Source: Deltaproteobacteria bacterium (lineage in GTDB: Bacteria > Desulfobacterota > Binatia > Binatales > Binataceae). Taken from it: 5,337 nt of DNA. The stretch is taken from the NCBI GenBank assembly GCA_021786815.1, contig JAJYMR010000127.1, positions 1-5,337 of the forward strand, read 5' to 3'. Under the pieces are notes generated by a model. That model did not search any database. It had not been told where the DNA came from and saw nothing but the letters and a program-made list of their open reading frames with translations. Shown here piece by piece: positions 1 to 5,154 of this stretch (positions within the stretch are counted from its first letter, which is position 1; each line of letters opens with the position of its first letter). Position numbers and translations under genes: made by a program.

Positions 1-2707
1 GCCGGTATTCGATCGGCTCCTCGGAGCGAAGCGTGTCGAAATCCGGGTCGGCTCTGCGCGCGATTTCGACAAGCGCGAGATGGAAGAGATACGGAGACTC
101 CGCGGTCGGGTCGATGAAGACAGCGCCGCGAAGAGTGTGCCCCGAAAACCGCGAGACCACGGACTCCCGAATCGTGTCAAAGAAACATTCGCCCGGATGG
201 AGAAAGATCGCGGCGGATGAATCACCGGGGTTGTGCAGCGTGAAGCGGTTTCGACTTTCACTCGGGTACTCCTCGAGGACGGGCCAGAAGGGATCGAGCG
301 CGCGAGGGCGCGCCTCGGCGAAGGAGAAGACGCCGTCGAGGTCGCCCTCGATGCGGAGACCGAGGAGCGGGGCGGCCTTTTCGATGAAGCTTCGGACGTA
401 GCCGGGGAGCAGGCGGCGAAGCTGCTCGCGCGAGACACTCGCGCGCTGCTCGTCGAGACGGGCGATGACCTCGCCGCCCTCGCCGTAGAGCTTGCGCTCC
501 CATTCCTCAAAGGCCTTGATCTGTTCGGGCGTGAGCTTGCCCTCAATCTCGTGCTCGCTCTGCCGGGCGCCGTCTTCGGTAATCGACTTCTCCAGGTAGT
601 CCTTGAGGCTCAAGCCTTCGAACAGGCGGCCGATGACGTCGAACACCTTGTCGGAGTTGAGTTCCTTGCGGATGGCTTCGAGCTTTTCGAGCAGGGTTTT
701 GAGCACGCGGCCTTCGCGCGTGTGGCCGGCAACGAGATTGATGATGCGCACCTCGTGGGTCTGCTTGTAACGATGGATCCGGCCCATCCTTTGTTCGAGC
801 CGGGCCGGGTTCCACGGGATGTCGTAGTTGACCATCAGCCAGCAGGCGCGCTGAAGATTGATGCCCTCGGCGGCGGCGTCGGTACAGATAATGTAGGCTG
901 CGCCGCCGTCAGCGGTTGGCCGGTCGAAGAATGCGACCTGCTCCTGGCGCTCGAGGTAATCCATAGCGCCATGGATACGGGCGACGCGGCCGGCGAAGCC
1001 CATTCCTTCGAGGCTTCGCACGATGAAATCGAGCGTGTCGCGATGCTCGGTGAAGACGAGAATCTTCTCGTCACGCCATCGAGGGTCGCGGATGACCTCG
1101 CGGAGTTTCTGGAACTTCGAATCCTCGCCGCGCTCGTACACCTTGCGGGCGAGATCAAGGAGATCGCGCACCTGGTTGCGCTCGGACTCCAGATCACCAA
1201 GCGTAGCGCCGACAACGCCGGCCATCGCCTCGAGCTCGGCGGCCTCGTTTTCCTCAAGACCGTCTTCGGCCTGCTCTTCGTCCGCGGTCTTGTCGTCTTC
1301 GATATCGCGGGCGCGAAGCCGCTCCTGGAGCGAACGGAGATCCTCGGTCGTGAGGCGGCCGGAGCGCACGTCCTCGACAAGAGCATCGAGCTTCGCGAGC
1401 CGGCGCTCGAACGAGCGCATCAGGGCGTAGGTCGAGCTGGCGAGACGGCGCTGGAAAACGCTCATCGCGAGACGTGCGGCGGAACGATTCAGAATGCGCG
1501 CGCGGTTGTAATACTGGTTGATGTAGTCGGTGGTCCGGTCGTAGAGAGCCTGCTCGCTTACCTCACCCTGGGGGAGTTCGTAACTGAGCGTGTCGGACAC
1601 GCGGCGGGGAAAGATTCGCGAGCCGTCGAAGCTGACCATCTCTTCCTTGGTGCGGCGGATGAAGTGAAGGCGCCGCGCCTCGGGCGGATACGCGTCGAAG
1701 GCTTCCTTGGTCGAGAGAACTTCGGGCTCAAGCAGCCGCCAGAGGCAGTAGTAGGGGAAGTCCTTCCCCATGTGCGGCGTTGCCGTGAGAAGAAGCAGAT
1801 TGCGGCAACTCCATGGCAACCGGTACCCCGAATCAGCGCCCGGAACGCCGGCGAGCGCCTCGGCGAGCTTGTAGCGTTCGGTGCGGCGCAGGGTGAAGCC
1901 GTCCTCGAGACGGGCGGAAAGCTTGTGGGCTTCATCGAAGATCGCGAGGTCGTAAGGGGCGACATCGGGCTCGCGAAGCCGAGCAAGTATCCGCTCTCCG
2001 GCGAGAGTATCGACGCTGACGATCGCGAGGTCGCCGTCAGGGCCGGAGAACGGATTTCCGGCGCGCGCGTCCGCTCCAGTAACGATCTTGAAGCGCAGGC
2101 CGAAGAGCTTCCGCAGCTCGCTTTCCCAGTTACCGATCAGCCCTGCGGGTGGTACGACAAGAACGCGCCGCACGAGGCGACGAGTGAGCATTTCCCGGAT
2201 GTAAAGCCCCGACATAATCGTCTTTCCGGCGCCGGCGTCATCGGCGAGCAGGAAGCGGAGGCGAGGCTGGGGAAGCATGTGCTGGTAGACGGCGATGCGC
2301 TGATGCGGGAGCGGGTCGATACGGGAGATCTCGGTCGCAAAGGCCGGGTTGAAGATATAGCCGTAGGCCAGGCGCTCGGCCTCGGCGACAGTGCGGACGA
2401 TCTCGGGATCGGCGGAGAAGTCGAGGGTGACCGACACGTCGCCGTGAGAAGCGTCGTTATTAGATAAGTAGCGACCTGCGTTCGGGCGCTCCAACAAGGC
2501 ATCGAGGCCGTGCTCTTCGGCGGCGAGGATGCGCTGCCACGCAAGGCCCGAAGGTCGGGACTGACTGTTCTCCCATCGATTTACGGACGCGAACGAGACA
2601 CCGAGCAACTCGGCGAGCTGGGTTTGGGTGAGACCGAGCCTGCCGCGAAGCCCCCGTATGCGGTGCCCGAACCGGTCAGGAACGGAACGACTTTTATCTC
2701 CCCCCAC
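1..2707 (-). CDS. Xre-HTH / SNF2-family DEAH helicase fusion, 3' end beyond window
   Basis: Reading the minus strand from GTG at 2707 gives 902 uninterrupted codons to the window edge; the C-terminus is missing. An in-frame TGA lies upstream and no other usual start codon intervenes. Residues 24-47 form an Xre-type helix-turn-helix (LTQTQLAELLGVS, then VNRWEN). The helicase core shows Walker A DDAGAGKT (156-163, K162), DEAH (258-261), TATPH (308-312), motif IV KILVFTEHRDT (548-558), motif V TDAAAEGINLQ (609-619) and motif VI QRMGRIHR (639-646). An acidic, probably helical insert (about 468-495) separates the two RecA lobes. This is the RapA/HepA-like SNF2 architecture of ATP-driven dsDNA translocases; DrmD of DISARM and other defence helicases belong to the same broad group. 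Which subfamily it is cannot be decided here. The HTH fusion suggests DNA-site recognition or autoregulation (inference). It is transcribed divergently from the methyltransferase gene. Confidence 0.95.
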   Translation of the reverse strand, partial: MGGDKSRSVPDRFGHRIRGLRGRLGLTQTQLAELLGVSFASVNRWENSQSRPSGLAWQRILAAEEHGLDALLERPNAGRYLSNNDASHGDVSVTLDFSADPEIVRTVAEAERLAYGYIFNPAFATEISRIDPLPHQRIAVYQHMLPQPRLRFLLADDAGAGKTIMSGLYIREMLTRRLVRRVLVVPPAGLIGNWESELRKLFGLRFKIVTGADARAGNPFSGPDGDLAIVSVDTLAGERILARLREPDVAPYDLAIFDEAHKLSARLEDGFTLRRTERYKLAEALAGVPGADSGYRLPWSCRNLLLLTATPHMGKDFPYYCLWRLLEPEVLSTKEAFDAYPPEARRLHFIRRTKEEMVSFDGSRIFPRRVSDTLSYELPQGEVSEQALYDRTTDYINQYYNRARILNRSAARLAMSVFQRRLASSTYALMRSFERRLAKLDALVEDVRSGRLTTEDLRSLQERLRARDIEDDKTADEEQAEDGLEENEAAELEAMAGVVGATLGDLESERNQVRDLLDLARKVYERGEDSKFQKLREVIRDPRWRDEKILVFTEHRDTLDFIVRSLEGMGFAGRVARIHGAMDYLERQEQVAFFDRPTADGGAAYIICTDAAAEGINLQRACWLMVNYDIPWNPARLEQRMGRIHRYKQTHEVRIINLVAGHTREGRVLKTLLEKLEAIRKELNSDKVFDVIGRLFEGLSLKDYLEKSITEDGARQSEHEIEGKLTPEQIKAFEEWERKLYGEGGEVIARLDEQRASVSREQLRRLLPGYVRSFIEKAAPLLGLRIEGDLDGVFSFAEARPRALDPFWPVLEEYPSESRNRFTLHNPGDSSAAIFLHPGECFFDTIRESVVSRFSGHTLRGAVFIDPTAESPYLFHLALVEIARRADPDFDTLRSEEPIEYR

Positions 2708-2720
2708 TGAGTCCCTTATA
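2705..2720 (-). promoter_or_regulatory. Start region of the helicase gene: overlapping TATAAG box and AAGGGA
   Basis: Reading the minus strand, TATAAG (2720-2715) is followed by GGACTCA and the GTG start at 2707. AAGGGA (2717-2712) could serve as a weak Shine-Dalgarno four bases before the GTG. Alternatively TATAAG is a -10 box placed seven bases upstream, which would give a leaderless mRNA starting at the GTG. No convincing -35 hexamer is seen at 16-18 bases. The two readings use the same bases and cannot be separated by eye. Confidence 0.3.
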
Positions 2721-2778
2721 ACGCCGAATCAAGGGCCAGAAAAGTAAAGCGCGGCATCGCTTGCCAACGCTCTGTCGA

Positions 2779-2794
2779 TATAGCGGATGCTATA
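2779..2794. promoter_or_regulatory. Candidate operator: inverted repeat TATAGC-GGAT-GCTATA
   Basis: Two perfect 6-base arms, TATAGC and GCTATA, flank a 4-base spacer, about 72 bases upstream of the helicase start codon and in the divergent gap. A short dyad of this size is typical of Xre-type repressor sites, and the helicase carries an Xre HTH, so autoregulation is possible. The link is inference. A 6+6 dyad can also arise by chance in a window this size. Confidence 0.25.
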
Positions 2795-2917
2795 CGGGCA
2801 CCTTCGACGTCCTGTCAGGGCTCGCGTCGGCCTGTGGAATGTTCTTTCGTCGTCGAGCAAAAACGTCTTTTTTAGCTTGAAGTTCGATGAGATGTTGGAT
2901 CTTGAAAGGAGCCTCTT

Positions 2918-3010
2918 TTGGGAAATGAAGGCGCACAAGACATCGCCAGGCAAAATCCCGCGAGCTTCGCTAGCGACGCTCGGCATCGCGGGAGCCTGGG
3001 CTACATTTGA
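2918..3010 (+). CDS. Candidate 30-codon leader-type small ORF
   Basis: TTG at 2918 lies six bases after AAAGGAG (2905-2911), ideal Shine-Dalgarno spacing and one of the best ribosome sites in the window. It opens a 30-codon frame starting MGNEGAQDIARQNP and ending SLGYI at TGA 3008-3010. The product is polar and unrecognised, with no run of a single amino acid that would suggest a classical amino-acid attenuator. The stop codon falls inside the loop of the downstream terminator-like hairpin. It may be a regulatory leader peptide or simply an accidental frame; the start is non-ATG and there is no homology support. Confidence 0.25.
   Translation: MGNEGAQDIARQNPASFASDARHRGSLGYI
2946..2999 (+). 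promoter_or_regulatory. Long imperfect hairpin, possible antiterminator
   Basis: CCAGGC (2946-2951) pairs with GCCTGG (2994-2999), and TCCCGCGA (2956-2963) pairs with TCGCGGGA (2986-2993), with AAAA bulged between the two stems: 14 pairs in all. The enclosed region contains the perfect 10-base palindrome TCGCTAGCGA (2967-2976) flanked by CGAGC (2961-2965) and GCTCG (2978-2982), an alternative inner fold. Its 3' arm is shared with the terminator-like hairpin just downstream, so the two structures exclude each other. Confidence 0.4.
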
Positions 3011-3025
3011 CCTGGCTCATTTTTT
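2992..3025 (+). terminator. Rho-independent terminator-like hairpin
   Basis: GAGCCTGG (2992-2999) can pair with CCTGGCTC (3011-3018), giving seven base pairs around one T-T mismatch and an 11-base loop. It is followed at once by A and six T residues (3020-3025). This matches an intrinsic terminator for plus-strand transcription. It is the only obvious hairpin followed by a T-tract in the gap. The stem is modest in length, so termination may be partial or conditional. Confidence 0.4.
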
Positions 3026-3274
3026 GTTCGCGATGGTTGCTGCTGCGATCCTTATCCTGGGAGCAGAAGCCGCCATGGCGATCGCGAACAGCGTCGTTGA
3101 TCTGATCCTAGGTTCTTCGCCTAGCGTTGGTGTTCTATTTTTCGGCGATCAACGACTTGGTCTCGAAGCGGTCAAATCTGCGGCGAGATTCGCCCGAAGA
3201 TTCAGCGGACAAAATCGATCCGGTTACCCTTCGTTTCGACCCGGGCGCGTCGAATCTGTGGCTACCGCAATTCG

Positions 3275-3299
3275 CCGACCGTCCTGTCGGCGCGGTCGG
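3275..3299. repeat. Inverted repeat, 7-bp arms
   Basis: CCGACCG (3275-3281) and CGGTCGG (3293-3299) are perfect complements separated by 11 bases. A nested alternative pairs CCGAC (3275-3279) with GTCGG (3286-3290). No T-tract follows, so this is not a typical intrinsic terminator. It could be a leader-RNA structure or a protein site upstream of the methyltransferase gene. Confidence 0.35.
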
Positions 3300-3311
3300 T
3301 CTCGCCATTCG

Positions 3312-3348
3312 CATCGCGCGCGGAGTGTAAGAGCTTCGGCGCGCGATG
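3312..3348. repeat. Inverted repeat, perfect 10-bp arms
   Basis: CATCGCGCGC (3312-3321) and GCGCGCGATG (3339-3348) are exact complements with a 17-base loop. The arms are nearly all G/C, so the RNA hairpin would be stable. It sits about 100 bases upstream of the methyltransferase start and has no T-tract. Its function is unknown; it may be part of a structured 5' leader. Confidence 0.45.
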
Positions 3349-3417
3349 ATTCTGGCAGTAGTTCCGATCCGGAACCCCCACCACAAAGCTCAACTGACAT
3401 AGCTGGCGCGGCGACTC

Positions 3418-3454
3418 AGGAGGGCGCGGCTCTGACGCCGCGTGTTCTGCGATG
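3418..3454 (+). promoter_or_regulatory. Shine-Dalgarno separated from ATG by a hairpin
   Basis: AGGAGGG (3418-3424) is a near-perfect Shine-Dalgarno but lies 27 bases before the ATG at 3452, too far for normal use. Between them is a perfect hairpin, CGCGGC (3425-3430) and GCCGCG (3437-3442) around a 6-base loop. Folding it removes 18 bases and leaves an effective spacing of nine. No ATG, GTG or TTG exists in frame between the two. This supports 3452 as the start and suggests structure-dependent initiation (inference). Confidence 0.4.
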
Positions 3455-4972
3455 AGCGCGCGCCGAGCCTCAGTGGCTCGGGGCGGGCCGAGCGCACGGC
3501 TTAAGCCCCATCCACTTACGACCCTATTCCCGGCGATGGCCGGTGCCGAGTACCAGCGTCTCAAGGAAGACATTCGCCGGCACGGTTTGCGAGAACCGAT
3601 CCTCACCCATCGGGGCGCGATCGTTGACGGACGACAGCGTTATCGCGCGTGCCGCGATCTGGGGATCGAGGCCCGGACTCGCGAGTGGGACGGAACCGGA
3701 TCGTTTCTCGATCTGATCGTAAGTCTCAACTTGTATCGACGGCATTTGAGTGAGTCGCAACGGGCGATCATCGCTGCCCGACTTGCCGACCTTTATGCGG
3801 CGCGGGAGGGCGAGGCACGCGGACGAAGAACAAAGAGCGCAGATCTGCGCTCTTTGCCCCAGGGCAAACGTACTGTCCGCGCAGCTCAAGCGATGCGTGT
3901 GGGTGCCCGGACGGTCGAACTGGCCCGGCGCGTATTGCGCTCTGGCTCTACCGAGCTAATCGGCGCCGTGGAGCGCGACGAGCTCGCAGTCACGCTTGCC
4001 GCAGAGGCAACCAGGTTACCTGTTGGCGTCCAGAGGGAGATGCTTCAGCGGGGTGGCCGCGCTCTGCGCGCTGCGGTACACGACCACGCGCGAGCTGAGC
4101 GTCCTGCGCCGATCGGTCGCTCGAAGGTGCAGACGCGGCCGTTTTCGAGTCTCGGGCGTTTCACCGTCATCTACGCCGACCCGCCGTGGCGATACGACCA
4201 CAGCCGCTCAAGGTCTAGGGCAATCGAGAATCATTACTCGACCATGTCGCTGGAGGAGATCTGCGCCCTTCCGGTCGCGAGCATCGCCACAGATGACGCC
4301 GCGTTGTTTCTGTGGTCGACGGCACCAATGCTCGACCACGCGATGGAGGTAATGAAGAAGTGGGGCTTCAGGTACCGCACCGGACTCGTCTGGGACAAAG
4401 GTCGCATCGGGATGGGCTATTGGGTGCGTGGCCAATACGAGCAGCTACTGATCGGCACCCGCGGAAAGATGGCACCCCCTGTCCCAAGCGCCCGTCCGGC
4501 GTCAGTAATCCGAGCGCCGCGCGGTGAGCATAGCCGAAAGCCGGAGATCTTTCGCCGCATCATCGAGGAGATGTGCCCGGGTGTTCCCCGGATCGAACTT
4601 TTCGCGCGCGGACCTGCGGCAAAAGGCTGGGCCGTGTGGGGAAACGAAGCGATCCCGGAAGCGATGCAGGAGACTAAAGCACCTAAAGGCTTCGCGCGAC
4701 ATGAACGTCGCGCTGAAGGTCAAACAACAAGGAGGGATGATTATGGGAAGCGAACTACTCACAGCAGTGCACGAGCGCAACGTTCGAATGACGGTGCGGC
4801 TCGAGCTCACGGCGACGATCTACGACGCCTATCGCGAAGCGGCCAAGCTCGCGCGCGAGTTGGGCAAGCGATGGGCGCCGGAGGAGGCGATTGCGAAATG
4901 GCTCGGCGAGCAGACGATGGCGGCGTTACAGGAGCTGCGCCACGAAAAGCAGCGCCGCGCCGAGGGCGATAA
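3452..4972 (+). CDS. ParB-like domain / MT-A70 adenine methyltransferase
   Basis: The 506-codon frame encodes a ParB/Srx-like domain at about residues 18-85 (HPLTTLFPAM, then LREPI, then IVDGRQRYRACRDLGIEA). A helical linker follows, then an MT-A70-family methyltransferase at about 235-400. The DPPW catalytic motif is at 243-246 (YADPPWRYD). Further family marks are FLWST (286-290), VWDKG (313-317), HSRKPE (360-365) and the final IELFARGPAAKGWAVWGNE (381-399). The family transfers a methyl group from S-adenosylmethionine to N6 of adenine; fused to a ParB-like domain it is common on phages and mobile elements and probably modifies DNA. Homologs normally stop soon after WGNE. Here about 105 further R/A/G/D-rich codons overlap the next gene in another frame. 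TAA at 4675-4677 in the +1 frame hints at a shifted or lost stop. The ATG at 3452 overlaps an upstream TGA as ATGA. Confidence 0.93.
   Translation: MSARRASVARGGPSARLKPHPLTTLFPAMAGAEYQRLKEDIRRHGLREPILTHRGAIVDGRQRYRACRDLGIEARTREWDGTGSFLDLIVSLNLYRRHLSESQRAIIAARLADLYAAREGEARGRRTKSADLRSLPQGKRTVRAAQAMRVGARTVELARRVLRSGSTELIGAVERDELAVTLAAEATRLPVGVQREMLQRGGRALRAAVHDHARAERPAPIGRSKVQTRPFSSLGRFTVIYADPPWRYDHSRSRSRAIENHYSTMSLEEICALPVASIATDDAALFLWSTAPMLDHAMEVMKKWGFRYRTGLVWDKGRIGMGYWVRGQYEQLLIGTRGKMAPPVPSARPASVIRAPRGEHSRKPEIFRRIIEEMCPGVPRIELFARGPAAKGWAVWGNEAIPEAMQETKAPKGFARHERRAEGQTTRRDDYGKRTTHSSARAQRSNDGAARAHGDDLRRLSRSGQARARVGQAMGAGGGDCEMARRADDGGVTGAAPRKAAPRRGR
3831..3868. repeat. Perfect 26-bp palindrome interlocked with a 16-bp inverted repeat
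   Basis: Bases 3831-3856 are a perfect palindrome: half-site CAAAGAGCGCAGA followed directly by its complement, centred on AGATCT. Bases 3853-3868 form a second inverted repeat, TTTGCCC-CA-GGGCAAA. The TTTG at 3853-3856 belongs to both, so it can pair with CAAA on either side (3831-3834 or 3865-3868). Both lie within codons about 127-139, the linker between the ParB-like and MT-A70 domains, and neither breaks the reading frame. It could be a dyad binding site, an RNA switch or a small inserted element. Confidence 0.8.
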
Positions 4973-4997
4973 GCAACGCTCGGCGGCACGCGCATGA
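4743..4997 (+). CDS. Small charged protein, possible relaxosome accessory or regulator
   Basis: AAGGAGGG (4729-4736) lies six bases before ATG 4743, giving an 84-residue product. In-frame ATGs at 4737 (touching the Shine-Dalgarno) and 4701 (14 codons longer, weak AAAGG upstream) are less likely. Third codon positions are overwhelmingly G or C, marking this as the coding frame over the overlapping methyltransferase tail. A possible beta strand, VRMTVRLELTATIY (residues about 14-27), precedes two helices, about 29-40 and 46-63, and a basic, glutamine/arginine-rich tail. Strand-helix-helix order would suit a ribbon-helix-helix DNA-binding protein, but no family is recognised. It lies directly before an inverted-repeat cluster and the relaxase, so a mobilization accessory role is plausible. 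Confidence 0.78.
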   Translation: MGSELLTAVHERNVRMTVRLELTATIYDAYREAAKLARELGKRWAPEEAIAKWLGEQTMAALQELRHEKQRRAEGDKQRSAARA

Positions 4998-5122
4998 GGT
5001 AGCTGAGACCGCTACCGAGTCGAGTCGGACTCGGGCCTACGCAGCATCGCGCCGCCTCCGCGATGGTGGCGGCGCGATGTGTAGTAGGTGCGCCGGCAGC
5101 GGCATCCGGCGCACCGCTACCC
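4998..5122. repeat. Cluster of four inverted repeats, candidate oriT and/or terminator
   Basis: Four hairpins follow one another between the small gene and the relaxase. They are GGTAGC/GCTACC (4998-5003, 5011-5016); CCGAGTC/GACTCGG (5015-5021, 5028-5034); CATCGCGCCGCC/GGCGGCGCGATG (5045-5056, 5068-5079, perfect 12-bp arms); and GGTGCGCCGG/CCGGCGCACC (5087-5096, 5106-5115, perfect 10-bp arms). The direct repeat ACCGCTACC occurs at 5008-5016 and 5113-5121, bracketing the block. MobV relaxases act on origins built of inverted repeats just upstream of mob, which fits this position. GATGTGTAG (5076-5084), straight after the 12-bp arm, loosely resembles the pMV158 GTGTG/TTA nick region, but this is weak. 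No T-tract follows, so a standard intrinsic terminator is less likely. Confidence 0.6.
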
Positions 5123-5154
5123 CGGAAAAAGACACCGGCGGTTCCGCTTAAACC

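Larger units (their letters stand above)
2708..3451. other. Divergent intergenic region, no confident gene, rich in inverted repeats
   Basis: This 744-base gap lies between the divergent helicase and methyltransferase genes. Parts of it, around 2840-2930, are clearly more AT-rich than the flanking genes. No frame gives a recognisable protein. A plus-strand frame ends at the TGA of 3453-3455, overlapping the methyltransferase ATG as ATGA. It has a hydrophobic stretch coded at about 3000-3110, but its last 70 or so residues are R/S/P-rich and look like out-of-frame translation. The gap does hold a palindrome near 2779-2794, a 30-codon frame with a good Shine-Dalgarno, competing hairpins at 2946-3018, hairpins at 3275-3299 and 3312-3348, and one at 3425-3442 beside the methyltransferase start. 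Promoters for both flanking genes presumably lie here. Confidence 0.6.

Noticed and set aside
233..2467. A 744-codon plus-strand open frame
   Set aside because: It lies wholly antisense to the helicase, whose motifs I, II and III-VI are all intact on the minus strand. The plus-strand translation shows no recognisable domain, and long antisense frames are expected in GC-rich genes.
2846..2875. A/T-run near 2858-2875 (AAAAA then TTTTTT) as a terminator
   Set aside because: The only stem is an A/T pairing of about five bases with no GC-rich hairpin, so it does not resemble an intrinsic terminator on either strand.
3127..3330. A 67-codon plus-strand frame starting at TTG
   Set aside because: Its composition is more protein-like than the overlapping frames, but it has no Shine-Dalgarno, a non-ATG start and no recognisable similarity. 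It could be a decayed fragment at most.
3361..3375. Short inverted repeat GTTCC/GGAAC upstream of the methyltransferase
   Set aside because: Five-base arms are common by chance, and nothing nearby gives it a role.
2787..3455. Plus-strand 222-codon frame ending in an ATGA overlap with the methyltransferase start
   Set aside because: The overlap and a hydrophobic stretch (about codons 72-110) are suggestive. However, the C-terminal third is R/S/P-rich like a shadow frame, no good ribosome site precedes its starts (the ATG at 2925 is 13 bases from AAAGGAG), and no family is recognisable.
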